Shown: piece by piece, positions 16,809-25,886 of the stretch
How the letters are laid out: every line of letters starts with the position of its first letter
How positions within the stretch are numbered: position 1 is the stretch's first letter
NCBI RefSeq assembly: GCF_003048535.1
Contig: NZ_PIRQ01000005.1
Location: 62,001 to 126,000 of the forward strand
Direction of reading: 5' to 3'
Source: Campylobacter concisus
Lineage (GTDB): Bacteria > Campylobacterota > Campylobacteria > Campylobacterales > Campylobacteraceae
DNA length: 64,000 nt
Notes under the pieces: model-generated
What the model saw: the letters and a program-made list of their open reading frames with translations, nothing else
Database searches by the model: none
What the model was told of the DNA's origin: nothing
Made by a program: the position numbers and the translations under genes

Positions 16809-17522
16809 TTATTTCTTACCAAATTTAGCTAACGCTCTTTGGTAGTCCTCTTCGCTATCGATGCCGATACTTTGGCTCTCAACCTCTAGCATCGCTATCT
16901 TTTTGCCATTTTCTAGGGCACGGAGTTGCTCAAGCTTTTCAGTATTTTCAAGGCTTGAAGGCATAAGAGCGCAAAACTCTTTTAGGCTTTTTACGCTGTA
17001 TCCGTAAATGCCAAGGTGAGCCTTGTAGCTTTTGCACTCACTTCTGTTAAATGGTATCCTTGATCTTGAAAAGTAAAGTGCATACCCCTCAAAATCAGCC
17101 ACCACTTTGACTAAATTTTTATCATCCGCAAACTCATCGTCCATCTTTTTATAGCAAGAAAACATAAAGGCTTTCCCCTTGTTTTGCTCGCAAAATGCTC
17201 TAAATTTGGCGATATTTTCAGGCTCGATAAATGGTTCATCGGCCTGAACATTTATGATGATCTCACTCTCGCTTAGTCCCAAAATTTGCGCCGCTTCGTT
17301 TATCCTGTCAGTCCCACTTTGATGATCTTTGCTAGTTAGCACCGCTTTTATGCCGTGAGCTTTGGCGATATCTAGCACGCTTGGCTCGTCCACAGCAACC
17401 ACCACATCATCCACGCCACTTACTCTAAGAGCCGTTGCCACAAACATTGGCACGCCATTTATCTCTTTTAAAATTTTATTACTAAACCTTGTTGAAGCAA
17501 GGCGAGCTGGGATGATTATCAT
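16809..17522 (-). CDS. kdsB: 3-deoxy-manno-octulosonate cytidylyltransferase
   Basis: Makes CMP-Kdo from CTP and Kdo for the inner core of lipopolysaccharide or lipooligosaccharide. 237 residues. The nucleotide-binding start MIIIPARLASTRF, the block SGTDRINEAAQ and NVQADEPFIEPENI are the family landmarks. I start at the ATG ending at 17522, which overlaps the thrC stop (ATGA) and gives the family N-terminus; in-frame codons further upstream would add eight residues (MRPRMDRA) not seen in KdsB. It is the last gene of the nadE-to-kdsB run. Confidence 0.94.
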   Translation of the reverse strand: MIIIPARLASTRFSNKILKEINGVPMFVATALRVSGVDDVVVAVDEPSVLDIAKAHGIKAVLTSKDHQSGTDRINEAAQILGLSESEIIINVQADEPFIEPENIAKFRAFCEQNKGKAFMFSCYKKMDDEFADDKNLVKVVADFEGYALYFSRSRIPFNRSECKSYKAHLGIYGYSVKSLKEFCALMPSSLENTEKLEQLRALENGKKIAMLEVESQSIGIDSEEDYQRALAKFGKK

Positions 17523-18982
17523 CGCTCGATCCATTCTAGGACGCACTTTTCAATCTCGTCCTCTTTTATGATGCTTTTATGCAAAATTTTCGCGCTAAAT
17601 AGCGAGTTTATCGAGCTTGGCACGCTGTCATTTAAGATTTTAGCGGTCTTTGCGAGCGCATCTTTTTCATCTTTTGTATCTTTGATCTGGCACGCCTTGA
17701 TCATGCTTGGCGTAAATTTCACCCAGTGCGCGGTCGATGTGATGACGTTTACGCGGCCAGCATCCACCATCTTAAAGCAAGTAGCCGTATGCGGATCGAT
17801 CGCGTAGCCGCCCTTTGCGAGCTTTGCGATGTATGCCTCGCACTCCTTATCGTCGCACCAGCTAGCCTCAAAGTCCTCTTTTAACGCTTCAAGCTCCTGC
17901 TTACTAAGCTTATAAAATTTATTTTTTGCAAGACTTTGCATGAGTTCATTTGTTCTAACGCTACCAAATTTATCAAACAGCAAACGCTCGACATTTGAGC
18001 TGATCAAAATGTCCATGGCAGGGCTTATCGTCTTAACCAGCTTTTTATCCCTGAGGTCGTAAATGCCAGTGGTGAAAAACTGCGTCAAGATGTTGTTTGC
18101 ATTTGAAGCGATCTTGATCTTGCCGATCTTTGCGCCCATTTTTTTAGCGTAATATGCCCCAAGAGCGTTGCCGAAATTTCCACTTGGTACGATGATGTCA
18201 AAGCTCTCGTTTGCCTTAAGCGCCTTTTGTTTTAGCAAATTTGCGTAGGCATAGGCGTGGTAGATGATCTGAAAGAGAATTCTGCCAAAATTTACCGAGT
18301 TTGCCGCGCTTAGTTTAAGGCGCTTTTTCTTAAGCTCAGCCTTAAATTTATCATTTGCAAGTAGCATCTTTAGCGCCCTTTGAGCGTCGTCAAAGTCGCC
18401 TTTTATGCCAAAAACCTTTAAATTTTCACCCTGCATGGTCTGCATTTGAAGCTTTTGAACCTCGCTCGTGCCGCCGTCTGGATAAAGACAGACGACCTTG
18501 ATATTTTCGTCGTTTGCAAAGGTTTGAAGTGTAGCAGGGCCCGTATCACCGCTAGTTGCGCACATGATAAGGTATCTTTCACCCCTCTCTTTGGCTAGTT
18601 GGCTAAGCAGCGAGCCAAAGGGCTGAAGCGCCATATCCTTAAATGCCCTCGTTGGACCGTGATATAGCTCATTTACGTATAAATTTTTATCTATTTTTTT
18701 TAAAATGACTGGGTGCTTTGGATCATCAAAGCTTGTGTATCTTTTGACCGCTTTTTTGAAAAAGGCCTCTGGCACATCAAATTTAAATAGTGATATGATA
18801 TAAAGTGCGAGTTTCTCGTAGCTTAATTGTGAGAGCTCTTGCCACTTTGATTTTGTTATTTTTGGAAGCTTCTTTGGCGCGTAAAGTCCGCCGTGAGCAG
18901 AGCTTGGGCTAAGCATGGCTGTGCTTAAATTTACATTTTTTATCTTTTCATCTTTTACGCTTCTAGTTGGGGTTAGTCTCAT
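17519..18982 (-). CDS. thrC: Threonine synthase
   Basis: PLP enzyme converting O-phospho-L-homoserine to threonine. 487 residues, the longer class I (E. coli/yeast-like) type. The PLP lysine is in YHGPTRAFKDMALQ (about 113), SGDTGPATLQTFA is the substrate loop, and VPSGNFGNALGAYYAKK is the phosphate-binding glycine loop. I begin at the ATG ending at 18982 (MRLTPTRSV), which overlaps the cutA stop as ATGA and has AAAAGGC upstream; an in-frame extension of 11 residues inside cutA is unlikely. kdsB follows with the same kind of overlap. Confidence 0.96.
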   Translation of the reverse strand: MRLTPTRSVKDEKIKNVNLSTAMLSPSSAHGGLYAPKKLPKITKSKWQELSQLSYEKLALYIISLFKFDVPEAFFKKAVKRYTSFDDPKHPVILKKIDKNLYVNELYHGPTRAFKDMALQPFGSLLSQLAKERGERYLIMCATSGDTGPATLQTFANDENIKVVCLYPDGGTSEVQKLQMQTMQGENLKVFGIKGDFDDAQRALKMLLANDKFKAELKKKRLKLSAANSVNFGRILFQIIYHAYAYANLLKQKALKANESFDIIVPSGNFGNALGAYYAKKMGAKIGKIKIASNANNILTQFFTTGIYDLRDKKLVKTISPAMDILISSNVERLLFDKFGSVRTNELMQSLAKNKFYKLSKQELEALKEDFEASWCDDKECEAYIAKLAKGGYAIDPHTATCFKMVDAGRVNVITSTAHWVKFTPSMIKACQIKDTKDEKDALAKTAKILNDSVPSSINSLFSAKILHKSIIKEDEIEKCVLEWIER

Positions 18983-19293
18983 TTTTTGCCTTTTTTGGTT
19001 GATTTTTTTATCCAATTTTCATATTTTTTAAAAACCTCTTTTGGCTTAAGCGCCAAAATTTCTGGGGTTTCGTAGCTGTGGTGCTTTCTTATAAATTTAG
19101 CTACTTTTTTAAATTTCGCGTCCGTTTTTATGAGTAAAATTTGCTCTTTTTCATCACAAAGCTTCTCTTGCCAAAGATAAATGCTCTTTGCGCTAAAGCT
19201 ACTCACGCAAGCTGCAAGTCCCTTTTTCACGAGCTTTTTGCTTAGTTTTTTTGCCTCTTTTTTCTTTGCGATTGAGGTGATTAAAATTCTCAT
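18979..19293 (-). CDS. cutA: CutA-like divalent-cation tolerance protein
   Basis: The 104-residue protein matches the trimeric ferredoxin-like CutA1 fold: LITSIAKKKEAKKLSKKLVKKGLAACV at the N-terminus (landmarks at about 4-30), the central YLWQEKLCDEKEQILLIKT and a C-terminal HHSYETPEILALKP, which is the family signature (HPYExPEI). CutA was linked to copper tolerance in E. coli, but the biochemical role is unsettled. The lysine content is high. It lies 50 bases after lpxK and overlaps thrC by four bases. Confidence 0.88.
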   Translation of the reverse strand: MRILITSIAKKKEAKKLSKKLVKKGLAACVSSFSAKSIYLWQEKLCDEKEQILLIKTDAKFKKVAKFIRKHHSYETPEILALKPKEVFKKYENWIKKSTKKGKK

Positions 19294-19343
19294 TTTGATC
19301 TAAATTTTCCTTTTAAAAAGTGGCTCATTATAACAAAATGGGC

Positions 19344-20264
19344 TTAAATTTGCTGCGCCAAAACCTTTTTAAACTCCTCACTTAGCGTAACTTCAAGCGT
19401 GATAAGCGAAACTCTCAGCCCAAAGTCCTTTACCTTTACATAGTCCTTTTGCGTCATCAAAAGCGAGGTGGCAGTGTAACTTTGCAAAATTTCACTTAGC
19501 TCTTCTTTTGAAAAGTCGTAGTGATCAGGGAAAAAGACCTGCCCCACGCACTCGCTAAAAAATGCTTCAAGGCGGGCTGGGTTTGCTATGGCGGTTACTA
19601 GCACCATTTTTTCGCTTTTGTTTAAAATTTCGCTCTTTCTAAAGTGAGTTTGCCCCTCACATGCGATGAAATCACCAAATTTATAAAAGCTAAACGGATA
19701 CCTATAAGCTCCGCTTGGTAGGCAAAATTTTAGTCTTGGCTCTGGGTTTGGGCGTACTAGAATATCAAATTTGGCTATGTCGAATTTAGAAAATCCGTCA
19801 TCCAGCAAAATATACTTTGCGCCATGGGTTTTGGCGTAGTCTATAGCTACTTTTCTATCTTCGCTTACTATCACATTTGCGTTTTTAAGGCTTGTAGCAT
19901 ATATCATCGCTTCATCGCCACTTGCTGCTACGTCAAGTAAAATTTCGCCATTTCGAGCGACAACTTGCATGCCTTTGCTTTTTCTTTTATAGCCTCTAAG
20001 AACGATAAAAGCACCTTCGAAATTTTTAGCAATTGCCACGCAAAGTGGAGTCTTTCCGCTTCCTCCAAGGGTCAAATTTCCAACGCTTATTACCTTTATG
20101 CCAAAGTCTATTTTTCTAGCAGTAAATTTCTTAAGCACAACAATAAGAAAATAGATAAAACTTAATGGCAAAAGTAAAAATGCTAGTAAAATTTGAAAGA
20201 AATTTGGGCGAAAAAAGTAGTCATTCGCCCAAGAATGCAAGAAAATATTTAATTTCTTAAACAC
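19344..20264 (-). CDS. lpxK: Tetraacyldisaccharide 4'-kinase
   Basis: Phosphorylates the 4' position of the tetraacyldisaccharide intermediate of lipid A at the inner face of the cytoplasmic membrane. 306 residues: an N-terminal hydrophobic helix (about 24-44) anchors it, then the P-loop [15 protein letters not shown] (about 60-74) and [14 protein letters not shown], the LDDGFQ-like motif of LpxK. The start is GTG within the last eight bases of the aminotransferase-like gene, without a strong ribosome site, so coupling is likely. It shares the strand and probable transcript with nadE, cutA, thrC and kdsB. Confidence 0.93.
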   Translation of the reverse strand: MFKKLNIFLHSWANDYFFRPNFFQILLAFLLLPLSFIYFLIVVLKKFTARKIDFGIKVISVGNLTLGGSGKTPLCVAIAKNFEGAFIVLRGYKRKSKGMQVVARNGEILLDVAASGDEAMIYATSLKNANVIVSEDRKVAIDYAKTHGAKYILLDDGFSKFDIAKFDILVRPNPEPRLKFCLPSGAYRYPFSFYKFGDFIACEGQTHFRKSEILNKSEKMVLVTAIANPARLEAFFSECVGQVFFPDHYDFSKEELSEILQSYTATSLLMTQKDYVKVKDFGLRVSLITLEVTLSEEFKKVLAQQI

Positions 20265-21387
20265 GAGTTTTAGAAATTTCTTTTACTTTGTTGCAGATGT
20301 ATTGCACCTCTTCATCACTCAAACTATGATAAATAGGCAATGACAACACTTGCTGATAATTTTTTAAAGCATTTGGAAAATCATTTACTTTAAGCGAATA
20401 TTTGTTTTTGTAATAGCTTAGTAAATGTATCGGTATGTAGTGCAATGATGTGTGAATGCCATGCTCTAAAAGCTCTCTGGCAAAGCCGTCACGATTTTTG
20501 TTTATCTTAATAATATACTGAGTGTAAATATGCTCACGTTTTTTAACAGGGATTGTTATATTGTGGCACTCGCCAAGCTCTTTATCATAAATTTTTGCGA
20601 TCTCTTGTCTTCTTTGTATGAGCTTATCTGTTCTTTCTAGCTGCGCAATAGAAAATGCTGCATTTATCGAGTTTATATCATACTTTAAGCCAATATCAAC
20701 GACATCATAAATATAACTCAAGCTACCGAATTTATCAATGCCATTTACAAGAGCATAGTTGCGAAGTAGTTTTGCTCTTTTATAAATTTCCTCATCATTT
20801 GTCGTAAAAAATCCAACCGTTGATATAGGATTTTGCACACGCGAATGTGTTTGAAAGCATGATAAAAAGGAGTCTGAGCCAACTTTTTTGCCATTGTATG
20901 TTAAGCCCATACCGCGATTTGCATCATCTAAAATTTTTACGCCGTATTTCTCACAAACCGCCGTTATCTCATCCATCCTAGCACTTTGACCTGCGATATG
21001 AGAGATAAAAGCACATTTTAATTTTTTGTGATTTTGTTCTTTTAGTACTTTCTCAAGGGCATCTGGGCAGATGTTAAAATCTTCTTCATCAACATCCACA
21101 AAAATAGGTTCAGCATCAAAATGTCTAACAGCTTGTGCAATACTAGGAAAGGCATTTATGGAGCAAATGACCTTATCTCCGCGTTTAGTGTCAAGCGCGC
21201 TTAGTGCCAAGTGATGTGCGGCTGCAATATTATTTGTGGTAACTACAAATTTTGCACCAAAATACTCTTTTAACTTTTCTTCAAATCTAGCAACGATATT
21301 AGTAGTATTTTCAGAGTGCAAAGCCTCTTCAATAAGCTCACTTTCACGCTCAGTGATAGTTGGTCTATAAAACGGAATCTCTCTCAT
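20257..21387 (-). CDS. DegT/DnrJ/EryC1-fold PLP protein with His in place of the catalytic Lys
   Basis: The 376-residue protein is full length for the sugar aminotransferase family. It keeps the N-terminal [11 protein letters not shown] motif, the cofactor loop [16 protein letters not shown] (about 50-65), the pyridine-binding aspartate (Asp155 in LDDANRGMG) and the LRNYAL...[16 protein letters not shown] block. Where the family has S-x4-K-x-I-T-x-G-E-G-G, this protein reads [11 protein letters not shown]: His181 takes the lysine position and the glycine-rich part is changed. ColD and the E1 dehydratase of deoxysugar pathways also have His there, so a dehydratase-like or non-aminotransferase reaction is possible. 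It lies between nadE and lpxK, which are adjacent in C. jejuni as I recall it. Confidence 0.75.
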   Translation of the reverse strand: MREIPFYRPTITERESELIEEALHSENTTNIVARFEEKLKEYFGAKFVVTTNNIAAAHHLALSALDTKRGDKVICSINAFPSIAQAVRHFDAEPIFVDVDEEDFNICPDALEKVLKEQNHKKLKCAFISHIAGQSARMDEITAVCEKYGVKILDDANRGMGLTYNGKKVGSDSFLSCFQTHSRVQNPISTVGFFTTNDEEIYKRAKLLRNYALVNGIDKFGSLSYIYDVVDIGLKYDINSINAAFSIAQLERTDKLIQRRQEIAKIYDKELGECHNITIPVKKREHIYTQYIIKINKNRDGFARELLEHGIHTSLHYIPIHLLSYYKNKYSLKVNDFPNALKNYQQVLSLPIYHSLSDEEVQYICNKVKEISKTRV

Positions 21388-21397
21388 CTTTAATCCT

Positions 21398-22135
21398 TTA
21401 AATTTTCACTATCAACGGCATTTGTCGTTTAAACCTGTTTGAAACAACTCTATTTTCTATATCCGATACTGCTTTTAATCCGAACTTTTTGATGACTTGC
21501 TCCTTGTTATTTTCTAAATTTTCTAAAATCTCATCAATAACAGCATAACTGTAACCTATGTCGCCTTCGTCACTTTGTCCATCCCACAAATCAGCCGAAG
21601 GTGCTTTGTCAATAAAATTTTTATCAACCCCAAGATGTTTTGCAAATTCAAAAATTTCACTTTTGTAAAGCTCTCCGATAGGATTTATTGCACATGCTAA
21701 ATCCCCAAATATCGTACCGTATCCAAGCATAAGCTCACTTTTGTTGCTTGTTCCGATAACTAGAGCGTTTATACTAGATGAATAATCATAAAGCAAGCTC
21801 ATTCTAACTCTAGCTGCTAAATTCCCTTTTCTTAAATTGCTTAAATTTACATCTATCGTTTCGTAAAAGGCATTTAAAATGCCCTCTATGGATAAAACCT
21901 TATATTTTATGTTTAATTTTTCGCATAAATTTAAGGCATCGTCCATATTTTGTCTGTTTGATGATGCTGTTGGCATGATGAGTGCATGAGTTTCATTTGG
22001 TTTTGCTCTTGCACACAAAGTCGCTACTACAGCAGAATCAATACCTCCACTAACACCCAACAACAAATTTTTATCTTTAGTTTTATCTTTTAAGCTTAAA
22101 ACTAAAGTTTCTTCGATCTTTTGATACTCCTTCAT
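21398..22135 (-). CDS. nadE: NAD+ synthetase (NH3-dependent)
   Basis: Last step of NAD synthesis: amidation of nicotinate adenine dinucleotide using ATP and ammonia. 245 residues, with no glutaminase domain. The pyrophosphatase P-loop is LLGVSGGIDSAVVATLC (about 25-41), IGTSNKSELMLGYGTIFGD is the substrate block, and KAPSADLWDGQSDE is the C-terminal signature. I start at the ATG ending at 22135 (MKEYQKIEE): AAAGGAAG precedes it, and the predicted transcription start from the -10 box at 22171-22176 lies near 22164, which rules out the in-frame TTG at 22168. It heads the run through DegT, lpxK, cutA, thrC and kdsB. Confidence 0.95.
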   Translation of the reverse strand: MKEYQKIEETLVLSLKDKTKDKNLLLGVSGGIDSAVVATLCARAKPNETHALIMPTASSNRQNMDDALNLCEKLNIKYKVLSIEGILNAFYETIDVNLSNLRKGNLAARVRMSLLYDYSSSINALVIGTSNKSELMLGYGTIFGDLACAINPIGELYKSEIFEFAKHLGVDKNFIDKAPSADLWDGQSDEGDIGYSYAVIDEILENLENNKEQVIKKFGLKAVSDIENRVVSNRFKRQMPLIVKI

Positions 22136-22170
22136 TCTTCCTTTGCCTAGATTTGCTTCCTTTTGCAAAA

Positions 22171-22176
22171 ATTATA
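22171..22176 (-). promoter_or_regulatory. -10 box of the nadE operon
   Basis: TATAAT on the minus strand (context AGTATAATTT), about 36 bases before the nadE ATG. Confidence 0.6.
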
Positions 22177-22220
22177 CTAAGTGAATTTAAAATTTTTCTT
22201 TAAGTTTAAGTAAAAAGATG

Positions 22221-22226
22221 TAAAAT
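22221..22226 (+). promoter_or_regulatory. -10 box of the MBL-fold hydrolase gene
   Basis: TAAAAT, 29 bases before the ATG; the short leader contains AAGG. Divergent from the nadE promoter. Confidence 0.5.
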
Positions 22227-22255
22227 TTTAAGAAATAATAAATTTAAGGTAAAAA

Positions 22256-22858
22256 ATGAGAGTAATGCACAAAAGTTTTGGAGATTTTGGCACTAATTGT
22301 TACATAGTTACAAAAGATAACTCATCTTTAGTGATAGATCCAGGAGACGGGGCAAAAGAATGGGTTTTACAAAATGCTAAAAATTTAAAAGCCATCCTTT
22401 GCACTCACGGGCATTTTGATCATATTTTTGATGCTGGTAAATTAAAAGATGAGCTAGAAATTCCAGTTTATATTAACAAATTTGATGCTTTCATGTGTGA
22501 GAGTGATATTTTTGGTTATATGAAAAGTACTTTTACTCCGGATGTTTTGATTGATAATGATGAGAATTTTAACATTGATGATTTTTGCATCAAATTTCAT
22601 CATTTTCCAGGACATACACCAGGCTGCTCGATGATAGAGATAGATGACATGATGTTTAGTGGGGATTTTTTATTTAGAGGAAGCATAGGACGCTGGGATT
22701 TTCCTTTTTCAGATAAAAATAAAATGTTAAAAAGTCTAGAAAAGTGTAAAAATTTAAAAGGTAACTTCACGCTTTATCCGGGACACGGGGAAGGCAGTAC
22801 ACTAAAGGCCGAGCAAAACAATATTGATTGTTGGATAGATATAGTAAAAAATAGCTAA
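22256..22858 (+). CDS. Metallo-beta-lactamase-fold hydrolase, glyoxalase II-like
   Basis: Zinc hydrolase of 200 residues. Metal ligands are visible in order: THGHFDHIFD (HxHxDH, about 57-66), FPGHTPGCS (His, about 120), GDFLFRGSIGR (bridging Asp) and YPGHGEGST (last His). The family includes glyoxalase II and persulfide dioxygenases; this short YcbL-like form has no C-terminal glyoxalase II domain, so the substrate is open. ATG preceded by AAGGTAAAAA. Divergent from nadE, the same neighbour as in C. jejuni (Cj0809c next to Cj0810 nadE). Confidence 0.85.
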   Translation: MRVMHKSFGDFGTNCYIVTKDNSSLVIDPGDGAKEWVLQNAKNLKAILCTHGHFDHIFDAGKLKDELEIPVYINKFDAFMCESDIFGYMKSTFTPDVLIDNDENFNIDDFCIKFHHFPGHTPGCSMIEIDDMMFSGDFLFRGSIGRWDFPFSDKNKMLKSLEKCKNLKGNFTLYPGHGEGSTLKAEQNNIDCWIDIVKNS

Positions 22859-23003
22859 AAATTTAGGTGGTATTAATTTCAAGTTTCAAACTTCTAGAAC
22901 ACACTTAATCACTATTTAAAAATTTATATTTTTTTATAAAACTAAGGATCGATCAAAAAAGATAGAGAAATTTTGTATGGGGTCTATTTTAAATTCTAAA
23001 AAG

Positions 23004-23027
23004 ATCCGAGCGAAAACTCGCTCGGAT
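23004..23027 (-). terminator. Terminator of the major porin gene
   Basis: On the minus strand a 9-bp stem (ATCCGAGCG/CGCTCGGAT) with a 6-base loop, then CTTTTTAG, 9 bases after the porin stop codon. Confidence 0.85.
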
Positions 23028-23035
23028 ATAATGTT

Positions 23036-24286
23036 TTAGAAGCTATATTTTGCTTCAAATCTTATACGATTTTGTTTAAAGCTTTCACCATCTTTTTTAT
23101 CTTTAGCAGCTGCATACCAAGTTAAGAAATTAAGCTTTTTGCTATATTTATAGCTAGCTTGTGTATACCACTCATTTCTTTTTGCTCTCTCTTTATCAAG
23201 AGCATAGCTTGTGCCTTTACCTTGAGTATAGCCAGCACCAAGACCAAATTTATCTATGTCATATCCAGCATTAACAAACCAGTAATCGTTGTCACCTTTG
23301 ATATTATTGTAGTATTGTTTGCCACCACCACTCATTACGCTATTTAGTATTTTAGCTGGGTTGATTAGCTGACCATTTGCATCGATTGATGTAAATGCGA
23401 TTTTACCACTATTTCTAGCATCATTATCTTTATTTTTAGCGTCAAATTCTAAGTAGCCAGCATTAAATTTAGCACCAAATAGTTTCGTTCCAGCTTGAAC
23501 AGCCCAAAAATCAGCATCAGCTACTTTTTTGTGATCTGAATCGCTATAAACATATTGACCTTTTAGGTTTAGATTTATATCGTCAGTTACATTAAAACTA
23601 AATGCTGCTTCAGCACCATAAAGTGTTGCAATTTCTTGTAGATTTGCAATAGCCACCTTAAATGATACTGGATCATAGCTACCAACAGCACCTAGATAAT
23701 AAAGGTTAGCAGGAGCGTCATGGAATTTTGTACCATCCGTTACTTCTTTTAGGAAAGGTCCATCTACTTCATCACTATTGTTTTCTATGGCATCATAAGC
23801 AGCAGCTGTTAAAGTAAGACCAGATACATCTGTACTTACCACTTTTAGACCAGTAGCTGCTATATCACCATCATCATAGAAAGTTTTGATAAGTTGTTTA
23901 CCAGCTGTAATAGTAGTGTTAGATACTTTGTATCCTAGATACATCTCATATACACCAAAAGAATTTGTTGTATTTGTTTTATCTGTACCAGTTGCTACTT
24001 TATCGCCTGAATCATCAGTGGCAGAATATCTTAGTCTTAAAACACCAAAGAAGTTATCGTCTATCGCAGCTTTAAATGCTGTCTCCATTCTAAACGCATG
24101 ACCAGCACTATTACCCTTTACAGTATCAGCTGTAGTTTTCTTAGTACTATCATTTGTATAACGATATCTTGCAAATCCTGAAAGATCTACATTTTTTATA
24201 GCTTCTTCAAGTGGAGTTGCACTTGCAACGCTTGAAAATGCACCTAAAGCAACCAAAGCAGCTAAGCTAACTTTTGTAAGTTTCAT
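23036..24286 (-). CDS. porA: Major outer-membrane porin (MOMP/PorA)
   Basis: General diffusion porin of 416 residues. The Sec signal peptide MKLTKVSLAALVALGAFSS ends in the cleavage-site region SVASA at about residue 23; the mature part opens with TPLEEAIKNVDLSGFARYRY, the conserved MOMP start, and continues as alternating beta strands with loop insertions rich in D, K and N. It ends RFEAKYSF, with the C-terminal phenylalanine needed for outer-membrane assembly. AAAAGGAG precedes the ATG, and a -10-like GATAAT lies at 24322-24327. A strong terminator follows, so it is monocistronic, fitting an abundant protein. Surface loops would be strain-variable. Confidence 0.92.
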   Translation of the reverse strand: MKLTKVSLAALVALGAFSSVASATPLEEAIKNVDLSGFARYRYTNDSTKKTTADTVKGNSAGHAFRMETAFKAAIDDNFFGVLRLRYSATDDSGDKVATGTDKTNTTNSFGVYEMYLGYKVSNTTITAGKQLIKTFYDDGDIAATGLKVVSTDVSGLTLTAAAYDAIENNSDEVDGPFLKEVTDGTKFHDAPANLYYLGAVGSYDPVSFKVAIANLQEIATLYGAEAAFSFNVTDDINLNLKGQYVYSDSDHKKVADADFWAVQAGTKLFGAKFNAGYLEFDAKNKDNDARNSGKIAFTSIDANGQLINPAKILNSVMSGGGKQYYNNIKGDNDYWFVNAGYDIDKFGLGAGYTQGKGTSYALDKERAKRNEWYTQASYKYSKKLNFLTWYAAAKDKKDGESFKQNRIRFEAKYSF

Positions 24287-24321
24287 CTAAATCTCCTTTT
24301 GATAAAAAGTTTTGAAAGGAT

Positions 24322-24327
24322 ATTATC
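24322..24327 (-). promoter_or_regulatory. Candidate -10 box of porA
   Basis: GATAAT in the context CTATGATAATAT on the minus strand, 36 bases before the ATG; an extended TATGATAAT is also readable. No other clear -10 was seen nearer the gene. Confidence 0.45.
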
Positions 24328-24473
24328 ATAGAAAATTAATTTTATTGCTTAATTTTCCTTAAAATTTTAAAAAATGTTACCAATTATTTACCAAAATAGG
24401 ATAATGAGATAAAGATTGTCTTTTTAAAATTTCATTTTATTTGGGATTAAAAATCAAAAATTTTTACTTACTT

Positions 24474-25007
24474 TTAGCTATTAGCCTTAGCTTCTTCTCG
24501 TTCTTTTTTCTGCCTTATAGCAGCTTCTTTTTGGATATTTTTTTGTTGAGCCAAGAAGATATGCTCTTCAAGTGTGACAAGTTGAAATACTCCTTCAAAA
24601 ATTTTTATATCTTTAACGTATCCAAGCACTTTCACTTCTCTTTTTCTACTCTCTTCAAATCTTGCTTGAGCGTCAAATTCCACTACATCGCCAAGCTTTA
24701 GCGGTCCAAAGAAATTTATCCTAGCCCCGATACTAACGCAAAATTCTTCATTAATAGCTAAAAGGGCAGCATGATTTGCGCCCATAAAAATAAATCCGCT
24801 ATGAATAAGCCCCTCAGTATCGCACACCATATCATCCGTAGTAAAAAATCTAGTCTTTGCGTGATTTTTTTCAAGTAAAAATGCCGTTCCACTAAAATTT
24901 AGCTTTGTAAGTGGAGCGGTTTTGATCTCGTTTCTTAATGGATTTTCATCTTCTGGTAAGATTATTTGCGATTCATCTTTTGTATCATAGATATTTTCTT
25001 CTGCCAT
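24474..25007 (-). CDS. Hotdog-fold protein related to Cj0977
   Basis: The 177-residue protein has a hotdog-type core (about 50-145): LIHSGFIFMGANHAALLAIN is the long central helix region, and GARINFFGPLKLGDVVEFDAQ begins the sheet, as in PaaI/FapR-like acyl-thioesterase folds. The C-terminus (about 150-177) is a charged helix, KEAAIRQKKEREEAKA. The typical catalytic acid of hotdog thioesterases is not evident, so it may bind acyl-CoA instead. In C. jejuni the relative Cj0977 is also next to cmoB, is co-regulated with flagellar genes and is needed for virulence. It follows cmoB by 8 bases. Confidence 0.75.
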   Translation of the reverse strand: MAEENIYDTKDESQIILPEDENPLRNEIKTAPLTKLNFSGTAFLLEKNHAKTRFFTTDDMVCDTEGLIHSGFIFMGANHAALLAINEEFCVSIGARINFFGPLKLGDVVEFDAQARFEESRKREVKVLGYVKDIKIFEGVFQLVTLEEHIFLAQQKNIQKEAAIRQKKEREEAKANS

Positions 25008-25015
25008 TTTTATCC

Positions 25016-25885
25016 TTAAATTTTAACTCTAACATATGCTCTTTTTGGGGCTGGATAGCCCTCGATTGTTTTTGTACTGTCATTTGAATCTAAGAAATTT
25101 CCAAGACTCTCGCCGTCTATCCACTGCGTTTTTCGCTGCTCATTTAGATCAGTCACCTTTGTCTCGAGTAGGGTAAAATCTTTAAATTTAGCCCTCTCGC
25201 ACCAGTTTTGCAATGCCGAGAGAGTCGGTACAAAGTAGATATTTGGAATTTTTGAGTATCTATCTTTTGGGCTCAGCGCAAAATCGCCATCCATGTCAAT
25301 ATACATAGTATCCAAAAATAGCTCGCCTCCAGGATTCAAAGCCATTTTTAGCTCTTTTAACATCTTAATAGGATCGCTTCTGTGATATATCACGCCAAGG
25401 CAAAAAATGATGTCAAATTTCGCTGCGTATTCAGGCAAGCTCTCTACCCCAAGAATCTCGTAAGCGATATTTGAGCGGATAAATTTATTTAAAAAAGCAA
25501 ACTGCAAATATGTATGCACACTAGGATCAAAGCCAGTTATGCTTTTTGGATCGTACTCAAGCATCTTAAACATATAATAGCCGTTATTGCAACCAACATC
25601 AGCCACGCTTTTTCCAGCTAAATTTAGGTGTGGGGCAAGGATATTAAATTTAATAAAACTTTGCCACTCGCTATCTATATATATATCATCAAGTAAAAAT
25701 GGCCCTTTTCTCCAAGGCTTTAGGCTAAGGGCCAGATCATAAATTTCATATTTTCCGGCTTTATTTAAATTTTTAAATTTCACATTTACACTATCTTTTA
25801 GCTCAAGCTCGCAGTCAAAATTTGCTAAATTTTCTATCCTATTATAAATTTGCTTTTGCTGCTCATTAAATTTACTAAGATCCAC
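25016..25885 (-). CDS. cmoB: tRNA U34 carboxymethyltransferase CmoB
   Basis: Transfers a carboxymethyl group from carboxy-SAM to 5-hydroxyuridine at position 34 of tRNA, giving cmo5U. 289 residues. KPWRKGPFLLDDIYIDSEW (about 55-73) is the CmoB-specific region, VADVGCNNGYYMFKML is the SAM-binding motif and FCLGVIYHRSDPI follows. I start at the GTG ending at 25885, with GGAAA just upstream; this gives the family length. Earlier in-frame codons would overlap the upstream lipoprotein gene by about 100 bases. CmoA, which makes carboxy-SAM, is encoded 13 kb away at 38942. Confidence 0.93.
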   Translation of the reverse strand: MDLSKFNEQQKQIYNRIENLANFDCELELKDSVNVKFKNLNKAGKYEIYDLALSLKPWRKGPFLLDDIYIDSEWQSFIKFNILAPHLNLAGKSVADVGCNNGYYMFKMLEYDPKSITGFDPSVHTYLQFAFLNKFIRSNIAYEILGVESLPEYAAKFDIIFCLGVIYHRSDPIKMLKELKMALNPGGELFLDTMYIDMDGDFALSPKDRYSKIPNIYFVPTLSALQNWCERAKFKDFTLLETKVTDLNEQRKTQWIDGESLGNFLDSNDSTKTIEGYPAPKRAYVRVKI

Positions 25886-25886
25886 G

